A stretch of DNA of 64,000 nucleotides. Origin: Larimichthys crocea (Eukaryota; Chordata; Actinopteri; Sciaenidae). Below, in pieces: positions 1 through 12,213 of this stretch. Every line of letters begins with the position of its first letter. The stretch's first letter is position 1. The stretch is from NCBI RefSeq assembly GCF_000972845.2, contig NC_040015.1, forward strand, positions 4,998,007 to 5,062,006, given 5' to 3'. The translations under genes and the position numbers were made by a program. The notes under the pieces were generated by a model that had not been told where the DNA came from, searched no databases, and saw only the letters and a list, made by a program, of their open reading frames with translations.

Positions 1-261
1 ATGGGGACTTGGTTGAAGGTTGAAATGTTCTGCAGCCAACCTCAAGTGGACGTTTGAGAAATTGCAAGTTTTGTTTTTGTACAGTAATCAATGAGGCCCA
101 GCCATAGATGCATGCAGCGGCTCTCAGAATCACTCTGCGCTGGCGGTGTCATAAGTGAGACAGCTAGCGTTTCACTGGATTCAACATTGGTATACGACCC
201 AGGTGCTGGATGGGTCATCAAAAACGTTTTAGCGTTACCAGAAAAGTAAAAGTCTGAAATA

Positions 262-371
262 ACTGTTAAACATTAAAGTACAGATTGTAAAGCCCTCTGA
301 GGCAAATGTATTTTGTGACTTTGGGCTATACAAATAAAATTGATTTGATTTGATTTGATTTGATTTGATTA
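262..371 (+). repeat. 3' tail of a short interspersed retroelement with (TTGAT)n end
   Basis: The stretch runs from a segment on 'AAGCCCTCTGAGGC' through 'GACTTTGGGCTATAC' and 'AAATAAAATTGATTTG' to a run of TTGAT pentamers. The same sequence occurs inverted at about 40,496-40,600, so it is dispersed. A polyadenylation-like AATAAA followed by a simple pentamer tail is what the 3' end of a fish LINE or SINE looks like. The family name is not certain. Confidence 0.7.
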
Positions 372-2129
372 AAGTTGTTAAAATGTTCATATGAAGAATG
401 CTTAACGTATTTCAAAAATGACTTCTTCGTCATTGTTGGGCTAGATATCGGAGTAAATGTGACATGTCTGATAAAAACAGATTGGGATGAGCTACCAGTT
501 GCAGTTGTTTTCCCCCTCAGTAAATTCCTTTGTAAAAGTTATTGCAAAAGAGTACTTTACTCATTTAGAATTGCATTCTTACATCTGTCCTTCCTTTTAC
601 TGATATGACATCATTACTGTGGAACCAGCAGGAGAACATTCAAGTTCATCTGAACTTTCTTACACTCAGGTGTTGCCGTGTGCTGATGGCATCTTCATCA
701 ATCCCCGCCTGTTGTGTAATGATAGCACTACTGTGAAATACTGACTAAAAACACTGGGAACATGAAACATACTGCACACTGAATAATGTGCAGAAACATT
801 ATGAATGCATGAAAAGTGCACTTCAGTCACTGAAAACGAAATGCACCAAAATTGTTGACTTTTTCTTCCAGAACTTTTTTGGAAAACCTGGAATTTTGCA
901 TCTCTATTTGAAATTGAAGGTCTGTTTCATGTGTGGCCTTCCTGACAAAGAGTGGCAGTGATGTATGGGAAAGACAAACCCATTCATTTAACAGAATCAG
1001 CAACTGTGAATATACAGTGTTTTACTGTAACTCATTTAGGCTCAGTCAGCATCTCATTGAATTAGGTTTAAGTCGCGTTATTCTGGATCACTTATGGCGT
1101 CCAGTCCATTATTCTGAACAGTGAGAGTATTAACACTCCAATGTAATGAAACCTGAGACGCTCTTCCTTCGAAACACAGAAGCACAGGACCATAGTGTGT
1201 TCCGTCACCTCTACAGGACTGCTCAATCCAGAGTGGAGAAGCTGTATAAATAATAACAGTGTCTGACCTTCAAGTCAGTTTACAGTAACACAACTGTGAG
1301 CATGAGTGAGGAAGGTCCTCTGAAGGCAAATGAAGGAGAGGCCGTCAGTTTGTCTGTTAAATCATGTTTTGCTGTCTATGATAAAGGCACAACGAGATGC
1401 ACTGAAATTGTGTGACAACGACGGAAATACATTTTCTCCCATCAGAGGTGAGAACAGTGAAGTGTACCCCATGGGGTAGTGTGAAGAAAGTTATTTGAGG
1501 GGTTTCAGTACAGGTCCTAGCAGATGAGCGGTGACTCAGAAATGGTGGCTCGAAGCTGCAAGAGGTGACAGACAAAGCAGAAAGTGAGAGGACCAACGGT
1601 TAAAGAGGGAGGAGAGGCAAACAGGAGATGCCAGCTGAACTCCGTGTTGCACCTCACGTGCAAAGTCTCTCTTCAGATGCTTTCATAAATCGTTCTGCTT
1701 AGAATAATCCTGCTTTAATACAGCTCGGGTGTTTTTTTGTAGTTTTGTTATGGTTAATTTCCTGAGAACTGGGAACAGTGTGACATCAGGGTGAGGGGGA
1801 TATAAGCATGAGCAGCCAGATGATCAGACAGGTTGTAAATAAACCAACCGCTGATCCAGATTTAACCACTTTATTTGGAGCCAAACCTTAAAGCTGCTAG
1901 ACAATAGTATTTTGTTATGCTCCAGGCTGGGAGAACTTATTTTGACTTTTCCATGTCACAATATTTAATTGAAGGGTTCCTTTAACAAATGCTTTTGGAT
2001 TTAGTTTTTTTAACTAGTCTGACTCAAGCAACCAAGTATCACTAATTAGTTTTAAAGTATTGGATATTGGTTTGTTTTTCCTTCTAACTCAGGTTTCTCT
2101 TTTGAAAGAGATCTTGACCTCCATGAGCA
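372..2129. other. Intron 3 of the beta-subunit gene, nothing recognisable
   Basis: This AT-rich stretch lies downstream of exon 3 of the minus-strand GABA-A receptor beta gene and so should be intron. Short open frames here have no recognisable domain, no splice context and no codon pattern. I see no RNA gene or transposon termini. Confidence 0.5.
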
Positions 2130-2450
2130 TAAATGGTAAATGGACTGTACTTATATACAGTATCTCCTTTCTAGCCTTCCAACCACTCAAAGTGCTTTAC
2201 ACTACATATCTCATTCACCCATTCACGCACATTCACACACTGATGGTATTATCTGCCAGGCAAGGTGCCAACTACTCATCAGTTTAAGGAGCTAATCATT
2301 CATACACATTCACACACTGATGGTACAGCCTTCAGGAGCAATTTGGGGTTCAGTATTTTGACCTCTTTGATATGCAGTCAAACAGCCAATCAGCTGATTG
2401 GTAGACGACCCACTTTACCTCCTGAAACACAGCTGCCCGCTGTGAAAAAA
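2130..2450 (+). repeat. Fish interspersed repeat ('CACTCAAAGTGCTTTACAC' family)
   Basis: The segment carries the hallmark words of an abundant fish repeat: 'CACTCAAAGTGCTTTACAC', then 'CATTCACCCATTCACGCACA', 'CACACTGATGGTA', 'AAGGTGCCAAC' and 'AGGAGCAATTTGGGGTTCAG'. The 'TTCACACACTGATGGTA' block occurs twice because of an internal rearrangement. It is probably the 3' part of the same composite family as the tRNA-like unit at 2,813-2,965. Confidence 0.6.
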
Positions 2451-2644
2451 TTCTGATTATCTGATAGAATAAAGGTTGTATGTATAAATGAGGAAATATC
2501 TTGTGGAGGAACAATGTTTAAACCTCCAACAGACTCTACAGATTTGGAAAGCAGCACTGAAGCAATTCTAGGGCTGATGGTGACCTGAGTCTGTTCCAAG
2601 ACACTTTAATGTTTTTCTGAACAAGACTGACTTTTTCACACTGC

Positions 2645-2800
2645 GGCTCAGGAGCTGCAGCATAGAGAGTCGTCCGCTAATCAGATGATTGGAGGTTCAG
2701 TCCCGGTTAAAGATGGAGGAGAGGCCCAGCTGCGCCCCAAATTGCTTTATGGCTCAAAGTCACACACCACCAGCTCCCTAGTTTTTGATCATAAGTGTAC
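2645..2800 (+). repeat. Diverged SINE-like fragment
   Basis: 'GGCTCAGGAGCTGCAGCATA' and 'GGAGGTTCAGTCCCGG' resemble the A-box and B-box halves of a tRNA-derived promoter, separated by about 45 bases. The end of the segment ('TCACACACCA...AGTTTTTGATCATAAG') recurs at 4,570-4,602, so this too is a dispersed repeat. It is too eroded to be a tRNA gene. Confidence 0.4.
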
Positions 2801-2812
2801 CATATCATGATC

Positions 2813-2965
2813 ATAAGGAGTGGCTGTGGCTCAGGAGGTAGAGCAGGTCATCAGCTGAACAATGGCTCAATCTCTTGCACCCCCAGTCTGCATGTCGAAG
2901 TGTCTTTCTGCAAAATCCTATATGAGATATGTAGTGTAAATGCCCTATATAAGAACAGTCCATTT
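2813..2965 (+). repeat. tRNA-like SINE fragment
   Basis: 'TGGCTCAGGAGGTAGAGC' at 2,827-2,844 matches the RNA polymerase III A-box pattern. 'CAGTCTGCATGTCGAAGTGT' and 'CTATATAAGAACAGTCCATT' follow, as in a very common fish interspersed repeat. The expected B-box is degraded ('GGCTCAATCTCTTGC'). Confidence 0.55.
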
Positions 2966-5900
2966 ACTTGACTGGCATGTTAGCATAACAAGCTTCTTCA
3001 GTTTGTAATTCCTTCCTTGCCAAACGCCTGTTCATCTTGTACTTTATATCATTTTGCTCTCCAATCAAATCTTGCTAACTGAATCTAGAGAGCTCTGTGG
3101 CATCAGAGTACTCTTGTTTCTTTGTTATGCCCACAGGTGGAACTAATAACATTAAATATGGCTCTGTTCCTGCACTTAATGAAATGCAATGCTGCTGTTA
3201 ACGCTGCATTAATCCGTTTTTTTGGACACTTCAATGAGCAAAAAAATAAATAAATAAAACCATACATATCACAAGTTGATGTGTTAGCAAACATTTAGAC
3301 ATCAAGCAGTCACAGAATCATTCATTTAGTCATATTTGTGTTCACTTGATGACCAAAAGTCACTTTCTTTTAGCTCACTTTTTGGTCTTCACCAACTAAG
3401 AAAAGCATGCGTCTCTCTCTCTGAACTAAAACAGTAGTTTGGGGCCAGTAAAAACCAAAACAATGTGCTGAAAGAGACTAAAAGGTTCTGTAAAGTGAAG
3501 GTGGTGATAATTCTCTGAGTGTCACTATGAATGACCCCTTTCGTGCTACAAACTGTCATTTGATCCACTGTTTTATATATATATTTCACTCCTCTTCAGA
3601 TGGGTGTCTCTCCCCCATCTATGTGACCCTCTTAAATTTAAATTTGTCACTTTCTGTGTGCAGAAGATTTTTCTCCTGGCAGCAAGATTTCATTTAGTCT
3701 GATAGGGCCGATCTACACTATCTCAACTACTGTAGTAAAAAGAAAAGGCTGAGCTGAAACACACCTTTTAAAAGAAATTCTCACTTTTACACTTTTCCTG
3801 AGGCCAGGAGATTTTTACCGTAAAATCAATACACGTTTTACTGCATGTCATAAGACCATTCAGGCTTTTGGTTTAGCTTTGGCTCCTACTCAAGTGGCAT
3901 CTTGTGCCAGAGTTTCCCTTTAACAAAACAATAACAAGCTGTCTCCATCAGTGTTTTCATCAAGATCCAAAATCAGACAGGATGCTTCGGTCCAATCAGT
4001 GACACATAAAGACAGGAATGGTCCAATCAGATCTGGCCACTGAGCTCTGTTTCTCTCCCAATGCAACTTTTGAAAGCTCAGAGTCAAGCTATTAAACAAT
4101 TCATAACCTGAGCTTACAATGACAGCACATCATTAACTCCACAAACACTGTGTGTATTTACTCACACAAATTCACAGTCTCATGTAAACATGAGTTATGT
4201 ATGAGAGCTATGAATGTGAATAATGTAACAGACCTGATACAGGCGGATGACTTTTAAAACAAATATCTAGTTCTCTGTAAATCATGAATCTGCAATCCTA
4301 TTTTTAAGGGCAGAAATGTTAATATGGAAAGAAATCATGCATTCTGACATAAAATGAGTATTTGAATTATATCTGATCCCCCAATTAAAGCTATGTTATG
4401 TAACTCTTCTACCTTAAAACAACAGCTTGCAAATCATTTTGTGCTACATTGACTTATAACAGGGTAAACTACCTCTGTCATTCCAACTCTGCACCTGCTT
4501 ACGCCTGTTCTTGTACTATGTAACTTGGCTGAGCCGGGTATCACCCATAAGAAGGGCTCGTTGCTCGTAGTCACACACCACTAACTGGCAAGTTTTTGAT
4601 CATAAGCAAAGTAAACAAAACAAATGCACATTTGTGAATATTTAAGTTATTGCACTCTGAAAATCACAAATTTTACAGATTCAGATATTTAAGTCTTGAA
4701 CCCCCCAAAAGAGGAAAAAACAACAGGTCCAGAGGAGATTAAAATATTTATACATCCTTCTTTACCTGCATAAATATAAATATTTATGTCCAGATGAATC
4801 TTGTAATATGACACCCCTAAACTGGATCGTACCATTTCCTGACGTTGACTTTAGTTGAAGAGCTCGTCTGCCTTCTATCACTACAGTCTGCACAAGTGTT
4901 GTGCAAGCTAATGTAGACGCTGTACATTCATATAAGTAGCTAGCTATGTAGATTAATACACTTTACATTAGTAAAGTATCTATGGATGAAAGCTAACGTT
5001 TACAGTTTTAACCTGCCAAATTAACTTTGCCAGCAGCAGCATCTATTCCACAGGAGCCATATGTTTCTCACTTCTGCATGAATGGAAAATGTAGGAGTTG
5101 GTCTTGCTTATAGAGTCCTATTGTATCCATTCATTTTGGTGTTGGGAGCAGTACGATGTACAGTATAGACTTTTTTCAAAGTAAGAAGAAAAATGTAGAT
5201 TATTGGGTAGTCCGTGCCTTTAATATTAGTCAGTGTGTGGGTCAGTTTTGCACTAGAATATTTTGTTGTACTGGTTTAGATTCATCATCATTCACAGACT
5301 GCAAACTGCAAACTGTGTTAAAGAAGTATAATACCTGACCTGGAGAAAAAGTTGACCACCCGATTGCCATTGGATAATTTGCACTTTATATAAAACGTTT
5401 GCTGTCGTAGCCTCAAAATAAACTATTTGTATCGCTATCAACTTTTGACAATGCGTATGAGCCACACCTAAAGTTGGGTTCCTGTCTAAGAGGATGTGAG
5501 GAAGCACCTATTGTTTAAAAGTGAAGAACAACTAAGCATAATACCGACCTCAAAATACAGGAAGCTGCCCCAGATCCTGAGGCACATTTACAAATAACAG
5601 TTTTTAGGCTGCGGAAGAAGATTGAATGACACTATAACTGTTATTGCAATGCTCAACCTGAGTGTGTTCTACCTTGAATGTGAGTAAGCAGGCAGGCAAA
5701 TACACGCCGCAAGCCAATGACAAAAGATAATTCACATAGCAATGGTCTTAGTCATGCTGCGGCAGAACTTAACAAACCATAACCTGACAGGTTCGGCTTT
5801 TTTTCCACCAATCCGCTCTCACTCTAAGGTTGACTTCCTGGAACATGTGGGCACCTCTACAGATCTACAATAAGTTCCAGAGGTTACTGCGCTTTTGGTC

Positions 5901-6195
5901 GTGACAGCACAAAACACAAACGATCAAGGAAACAGATCGATGATAAGAGAGATTTTTGAGTTTTCTCAACTTTTGCCTGCTGTTGTTGACTTCACTAAGG
6001 ATTACAAATTTAGACAAGAGTTCTGCCAACTTTTAACTTATTGTTCACCTAATTATGCAATTCCTGTGAGGCTAACAATGCAGTTCTTGCTTCAGTGCGT
6101 TGTATTTGTATACAGACATTGTTGTCAAGTAAACATACTTTTTTTTTGTTGTTGCTACATTTAGATAAGACTGCCTTATGCTGCTGCGATCGGAT
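2966..6195. other. Intron 3 of the beta-subunit gene, no gene recognised
   Basis: About 3.2 kb of AT-rich sequence with no convincing coding exon on either strand. I looked on the minus strand for the next conserved receptor exon (after the VNM junction) and did not find it. Short repeat words shared with 2,755-2,800 recur near 4,570. Confidence 0.5.
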
Positions 6196-6199
6196 TTAA

Positions 6200-6498
6200 A
6201 GGTGCAGTGTGTAAGGTTTGGGGCTTCCATCTCAGATTAAGACAGACATGAAAAATAATATTCATAATCATGTTTTTATGCATGTATAAACACCTGAAAA
6301 TAAGAATCTAAAAAAATGATCCTTTTATATTTACAGTGGGTCCTCTTCCATGGAGGCCGCCATGTTGAGACACTGTGTATCTACAGCAGCCCAGAACAGA
6401 CAAACTAAACACTGACTCTGAACAGGGTCAGTAATGTGAGGAGATTGCAATGCAGCAATTACACCACTAGATGCAACTAAATCCTACACACTGGACCT
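6200..6498. mobile_element. TTAA-flanked MITE (piggyBac/Kolobok-like)
   Basis: The left end AGGTGCAGTGTGTAAGGTTT and the right end (read inverted, AGGTCCAGTGTGTAGGATTT) form terminal inverted repeats. TTAA flanks both sides at 6,196-6,199 and 6,499-6,502. The 299-bp interior has no coding capacity. A TTAA target duplication is typical of piggyBac and Kolobok elements, so this is a non-autonomous member of one of those groups. It lies within intron 3 of the receptor gene. Confidence 0.8.
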
Positions 6499-6805
6499 TT
6501 AAAGGAATAAATAAAAGAAAGGTGGCACAGTCAGAAGTTAGCTGAAACCTCGTTCATACCGCTTGTGAACATATGCATACAGTATGCGCACTGTAAGTAA
6601 GTACAGAATACATACAAATACACACACATACATACAAATTAAACTGATATGTGTTCTTCCATTACAATATTTTTGACAAACAAAAGTTTTCTTGATTATA
6701 TTTTTCCAGTTGAAGCAATAGATATACTGCAACTCTTCCTACAGACTGTGCTACACGTGAAGCTGCAGTAAAGCCACAACAATGTAATGCAGTCTGTCTT
6801 AGTAA

Positions 6806-6842
6806 TGAGTGTCCCTCTGTCCCTCTGTCCCTCTGTCCCTCT
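6806..6842 (+). repeat. Short TGTCCCTC tandem repeat
   Basis: Four to five copies of the octamer 'TGTCCCTC' lie head to tail. They have no other visible role. Confidence 0.8.
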
Positions 6843-7325
6843 GACACGTCCAGTCCTGCTATAAAACTCCTGTGTGTGCGTGTGTGTGTCCCTGGGCACC
6901 TTGGCAGCGCTGCATTGATACCCTGTATTAAGTGGTCAAATCATATTCTGCAGACACTCTGCTTTTCTGGGCCTCCTTCCCCCTGTTGACTCACTGGCAG
7001 TCGTTATGTAATTACTGCACTCGGGCCAAAAAAACAAAAAACAAAAACAAAACAAAGAACCGGACAAATCACGCACACAGACGTCTCATTCATCCTCGTG
7101 TCCGTTTGCCACACCGCTCGTGAAGCTTTCTCCTTTCTCCACGCACGCTGGGCCCGCAGATGCGTGCATGGAATCACTAAACAGCCCATCTCGCTCTCTC
7201 ATCTCATTCTCTGTGTCTCTCGGTCTCTGTCTTGTTAATTCTCAGCCTCCGCCGGTTGTGACACCGCGGGGAAGTACTTGATGCATACGGATTGGCTTTG
7301 ACACATTGCGGATCTCTCCATGGTG

Positions 7326-7373
7326 CTGAAAAAGGGGGGAGGAGGAGGAGGAGGCGGGAGGAGGAGGGGGGAT
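7326..7373. repeat. Polypurine GGA-rich tract
   Basis: A run of A and G only (GGAGGAGGAGG repeats with GGGGGG blocks) sits about 160 bp inside intron 3 from the exon 3 splice donor of the beta-subunit gene. On the transcribed RNA it is a long pyrimidine tract. Several G-runs of three or more mean it could form a quadruplex or triplex. Confidence 0.75.
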
Positions 7374-7534
7374 CTTTTTAGTTTCCTTCAGGAGAGGCGC
7401 TGCACCAAGTAAAGAGGCGAACCGGACTGACACGGATCTCCAGCCTCTCCGGGCTGTTTGTTAGGAGAGAGCGGCCGACAACTGTGCGTGTGGACGCACC
7501 GCATCGCATCGCGCCGGTGTGGACGGTAACTTAC

Positions 7535-7955
<421 letters not shown>

Positions 7956-8426
7956 CACTAACTCCGATCCTGCCAACGACTTTGACACAAGATCTCAGGG
8001 ATGCAACTTAGGCTGCAAAATTATTCCAAAAGCAACGCATGCGCGTCGTTTTACCAACATCCAAGCGTCAGCGGCGAAGGTGAGACAAACCGAACTTGGA
8101 TAAAAATAAAGGGGAGAAAAAAAAAAAAGAAAAGAGAAAAAAAAACACGCAGCCTGTAGGTGTGCGGAGGCTTCACCTGAAGACTGAGGGCTGGCGCATG
8201 AAGCGGCACATACAGTCCTCCCGCCGGCACTTCCAGATGTCAATAAAACAGAACCCCCCTCCCCCCCTCCCTCCGGGTAGCCCCCTCTCAGCTTATTCCA
8301 GCAGTCACAACAGTGTCCGGAGCAGATCTGCGCCAAGCTCGTCTTCCCGCTGCCGCTCAATTTGAAGCCGTTAAATAATGAGCAGTGAGCGCGGCTCCGC
8401 CGGTCACCTTAGTAAGACGGAGGAGA

Positions 8427-8476
<50 letters not shown>

Positions 8477-8560
8477 CTGCGCATTTTCGGGGCTCCGCCA
8501 GCCAGCGGAACCCATTCAGCTCGCGTCACGGGCTGCACACCGGCTTAATTAATTGTTTAA
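7956..8560 (-). promoter_or_regulatory. GC-rich promoter/5' UTR region of the beta-subunit gene
   Basis: Directly upstream of the exon 1 ATG, base composition changes from AT-rich to CpG-rich (GCGCGTCG, GCGGCGAAGG, CCGCCGGC), unlike the surrounding genome. It holds an A-rich patch (8,115-8,150) and a long (GA)n tract. Such a CpG-island-like block over the first exons fits a broad, TATA-less neuronal promoter. No precise start site can be read. Confidence 0.6.
8431..8473. repeat. (GA)n microsatellite in the promoter region
   Basis: An uninterrupted GA dinucleotide run lies about 480 bp upstream of the beta-subunit start codon. On the gene's sense strand it reads as (TC)n, a kind of tract that can affect promoter chromatin. 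Its role here is inference. Confidence 0.85.
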
Positions 8561-9292
8561 AATCCCAGAAAAACGCATTAGAAAAGGCAACGCACGACTA
8601 ACTGATGAGAGGCCAGATAAGATACGCTGTGCGGGAGCTGAAATGGCTTCTGCTCAGACTGCAGGGCGTGAAGGGAATGGAGAGAAGAACTCTTAACCGT
8701 TTAACCCATCATTACACTGACCGCAGCGTCACAGAACTGGCTGCAAGGACTGTTTGTGTCGTTGTTATGGTGGTTATTTTCACAAAGTTTAGTGCAATGT
8801 CATGAATGAGATAAAATGGTTTCTCACACATCTACAAGACCTCTGGCAATGACCAGTCCGTCTTCTTCAAGAACTCCTGACACCCTGAAGCCTTCTCTGA
8901 CAATCAGAACTCTGTTAAACTAAAGCACATACTGTACTGTATATATCCTCCCATAACTCACATTTTATTCCCAAGTTTCCATTAAGCATACCACACACGC
9001 AGTTTCATGTCCACAGACCCAGAAACTAACTTGCACTCATATGCTGGATTGACACTACCTAGCTCCTGCCACAGGGCATTCTGTGTGTTGAGGTTAGCTA
9101 TTTCTTTAATTGGATTAAACACATCTTTGCTCCTCTATACAGTAGGTGAATGCATACCACATACTGATAATCAAATAGATGGTTTCAAATGAAATATCTG
9201 AAAGCTCAGTGATACTTAGATCAGACCATCAAGTATTCAGTACTGATTCAACTGGATTCTCAGTTGCTCAAAAGATTCAGGTCATTAATATT
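8561..9292. other. Intergenic region upstream of the beta-subunit gene
   Basis: No coding exon is supported. In vertebrates, beta genes often lie head-to-head with an alpha-subunit gene, so I looked for an alpha-type first exon on the plus strand. I found none here. Confidence 0.4.
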
Positions 9293-9440
9293 CAATTTTA
9301 TTTTTATAGCAACAAATTATGAGAGAAGTTATCTCATGACACTTTCCATACAGCACAGGTCTCGACTGTACTCTTTGTAATAGGATTTACAGAGACCAAC
9401 ATTCCACCATGAGCCAGCACGTGGACGGCCATCTGCCGCG
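9293..9440 (+). repeat. Interspersed repeat, 'CACCATGAGC' family (copy 1)
   Basis: The order 'CAATTTTATTTTTATAGCA', 'GTTATCTCATGACAC', 'TTCCATACAG', 'TACAGAGACCAAC' and 'CCACCATGAGC' matches the fuller copies at 14,980 and 21,056. This is the most diverged of four copies in the window. The orientation and AT-rich start suggest the inverted 3' end of a LINE-like element. Confidence 0.75.
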
Positions 9441-9869
9441 TTAAGTTTAGAGCCTTTCTTTGTTTCATATACTTTTGGCCACAGTGTTTGTGTTTCCCTC
9501 GCATGTGGCAGTGAAGTAGAACAGATGATGGAGTGAAGCTGAGCAGCAGCAGCCTGGTTTGCTGCTGGTCATTGGGAGGTTCACAGAAGGCAGCAGGCAG
9601 TTAGAGGGATGTTTCACTAACCAGCTGTCTGTTGACACTGTTTTAACTGAATTACTGTCAAACCTTAAACAATGAATCTCTGTGGGTACATTTATGTGTA
9701 CAGTAACAGTCAAAAGTTTAGACACATCTTCTCATTCAATGTTGTTTTCTTTGTTTTTATTACATACATTGGTAGATGAACACTGAAGACATGAAATCTA
9801 TAAATCAACACATAAATAAATTATTGTATCTGTTTTTTTTAAAGGAAACAAAACAAAATAAATTTTAAA

Positions 9870-11129
9870 TTTCAGATTCTTCAGGGTCTCCACCTGTGAT
9901 GCTTTGATGACAGCTTTGAACACTGTGACATTCTCTCAGTCAGCTTCATGTGGTCATCACCTTTTCAGTCTTGAAGGAGTTCTCATACATGCAGAGCACT
10001 TGTTGGCTGCTTTTCATTCACTCTGTGTTCCAACTCATCCCAAAACATCTCAGCTGACTTTAAGCTGGCCAGGTCATGTGATGCAGCACTCCACCACTCT
10101 CCTTCTTGGTCATATAGCCCTTACATAGCTTGGAGGTGTGTTTTAGATCAAAAACAAATATTGCTACTACTACTCACAGACCAGATGGGATCACTGCACT
10201 GTCAAAAAGAAACCAATGTTTTTACGGTAAAAGAATGGCAGTTACAGTTTCCAGAATTTTAACGTAATAAATACAGTAAAACCTTTTTTAATGTTATAGT
10301 ATAAGGATATTAGTACTATTGATTCCACATTTAAGGGTGGCGTTTTATTCCATATTTTTAAAATGTCTGTGGATTTTACGGTGAAAAACTGCAGTAAAAG
10401 ACCATACAATATGCCATTAAATATTATAGTTTTACTGTACAATTAACAGTCTCAAATATAAAATATTGCTATTATACTATAATATTATTGTTTCCACCGT
10501 AAAATCTACAGACATTTTTTTACAGTGTACAGAATGTATTGGTAGCCGTGCTGTCCTTAAATCTTGAATAAAATGCCAACAATGTCACCAGCAAAGCACG
10601 TCCTCATCATCACAGCTTATCCATGCTTCATGGTGGGAACCACACATACAGATACCATCTCTTCACCTTCTGTGTCTCACAGAGGTTGGAACCAGCAAAG
10701 TATACATTTCCTCTGGTCTGATGTCCATTCTGTGTGGTTGTTGGTTCGAGCTGTTCTCTTCTTCTTGTTGGTCTTCCTCAGTCGTGGTTTCTCTGCAGTT
10801 ATTTGACCATGAAGGTCTGATTCACACAGCCTCCCCTGAACACTTGATGATGATGTGTCAGCTACCTGAACTCTGTGAAGCATTTATGTGGGCTCCAATC
10901 TGAGGTGCTGTTAATTGTTTGAACTTCTCTGCAGCAGCGCTAACTCTGGTCTTCCTTTCCTAAGGCAGTCCTCAAGAGAGCCAGCTTCATCGGAGTGTTT
11001 GATGGTTTATGTGACTGCACTTGAAGACACATTCAAAGTTGTTGATATGTTCTGGACTGACTGACCTTCATGTTTTAAAGTAATGATGGACTGTTGTTTC
11101 TCTTTACTTAGTTGACTGATTCTTCCCAT
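9870..11129 (-). pseudogene. Tc1-like transposase pseudogene
   Basis: From an ATG at 11,129 the minus strand encodes MGRISQLSKEKQQSI, the typical start of a Tc1 transposase helix-turn-helix DNA-binding domain. A stop follows within 40 codons. Later fragments such as TAEKPRLRKTNKKKR (around 10,740-10,800) belong to the region before the DDE catalytic core. Stops, frameshifts and the inserted MITE rule out function. Confidence 0.85.
10197..10527. mobile_element. MITE with CACTGT termini inside the Tc1 relic
   Basis: It begins CACTGTCAAAAAG and ends TTTTTTTACAGTG, so the ends are inverted copies. Internal segments repeat the words 'TTTTACGGT' and 'ACCGTAAAAT' in both orientations, making the whole element nearly palindromic. 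It separates two parts of the Tc1 transposase region. CACTG-type ends hint at the CACTA/EnSpm group, but I could not confirm a target duplication. Confidence 0.65.
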
Positions 11130-11310
11130 AACATGGATTGATACAACGCCAAATAGGACTATTTACTGTATGCCAACTCTACATCTGAACAACACAACTG
11201 ATGATATCACACACATTAAGAAGGAATTCATTTTGGGTACCTGTTATTGAATACATTCCAAGTGACAACCTCATAAAGCTGATAAAGCCAATCTCAGACT
11301 TGACCCTAAA

Positions 11311-12124
11311 GCCATCCAAAGTTATTGTTTCATGTGTATTTACTTGACTAAAATGTAACTTAAAAATGAATTGATTAGAACTGGTCTGAGGCATGGATGA
11401 CTTACTGGGCACAGACCCATTCTGGGCAGCAACCTCAGTTTGAATGTTTTTTTTTTTTTTTTTGCTGTAAAGTCAAAACAAAAGTAAAGAAATAAAAAAG
11501 AAGCAAAAGCAGATACAGACTTACCACCAAGATCATATTTATTTTCTGTGACATACATACATTGCATTTCATTTTATGGCATCCAGTGTGTATTGTGCAT
11601 TGTATCTTTTAATATAACATGTTCTCCTCTCCTTTTCCATTCTCCACTCCATATCACTGTTGGACACCCAGAGGTGTCACCCACATGAGCAGATAACACC
11701 AGCTGCTGCTCCTCCTGTGCTCCTGCCCCCCCTCTACTCCTCCTTCTGCTCCTACTTTCCCGCCATCTGCCTCCTCTCCTTCCGCTCCGCCCTCTGTCTA
11801 TGAATGCTGCGTCAAACTTCCTGTTCCTCCTGACACTGGAACTAAAATATATGACCCATCAGTCGTGCTGTTACATTGTTGTTACAGCGGCTGAAGGCTG
11901 GCTCGCTTGGTGCCTTCAGATTACAGTCTTGCTTAAGTACAGGGATAATTTTGGTGCAATTATTATGTAATTACGGAGCACTTAGAAAACAATTGCAGGT
12001 TGTAATAATGCAGATACATGAGAACAATCCTGACACTGGATATTTGAGCACTAGAATAAGTTAAAATAAAACAAGCTAAGTACAGATATGAGCCTAACAG
12101 TGCAACTCGTGAAGAGTTCTTGAA
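11311..12124. other. Intergenic, nothing recognised
   Basis: Contains a T15 run near 11,446 and a pyrimidine-rich stretch at 11,690-11,790 (CTCCT repeats). No coding, RNA or transposon signature is evident. Confidence 0.4.
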
Positions 12125-12205
12125 GAATAATTTTGATGTAAACCGTACTCTCCACAGTACTATCTACAGAGACCAACAGTTCCACCATGAGCAAACACTT
12201 GGCTA
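12125..12205 (+). repeat. Interspersed repeat, 'CACCATGAGC' family (fragment, copy 2)
   Basis: 'AACCGTACTCTCCACAGTAC', 'TACAGAGACCAACAGTTCC' and 'AGCAAACACTTGGCTA' match the copy at 15,067-15,137 almost exactly. The hAT element that starts at 12,214 interrupts it. Confidence 0.8.
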
Positions 12206-12213
12206 GTTTGAAT

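Larger units (their letters stand above)
9701..11310 (-). mobile_element. Tc1/mariner transposon relic
   Basis: The left terminus CAGTAACAGTCAAAAGTTTA follows a TA dinucleotide at 9,699-9,700, as in Tc1 elements, which duplicate TA. The element reads on the minus strand: a 5' untranslated segment near 11,300-11,130, a decayed transposase, then this terminus. I cannot find the opposite inverted repeat, so the 5' end is truncated near 11,310. A separate palindromic MITE splits it at 10,197-10,527. Confidence 0.85.

Noticed and set aside
2826..2900. Possible tRNA gene
   Set aside because: The A-box is present but the B-box and cloverleaf are lost; it is a SINE fragment.
7995..8365. Overlapping 121- and 89-codon frames in the GC-rich block
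   Set aside because: They lie in the promoter/5' UTR of the beta-subunit gene and have only low-complexity sequence. The ATG at 7,955 with its signal peptide and splice sites is the supported start.
8605..8805. Possible first exon of a divergent alpha-subunit gene
   Set aside because: Head-to-head alpha/beta gene pairs exist in vertebrates, but this frame has no signal peptide or conserved alpha-subunit motif.
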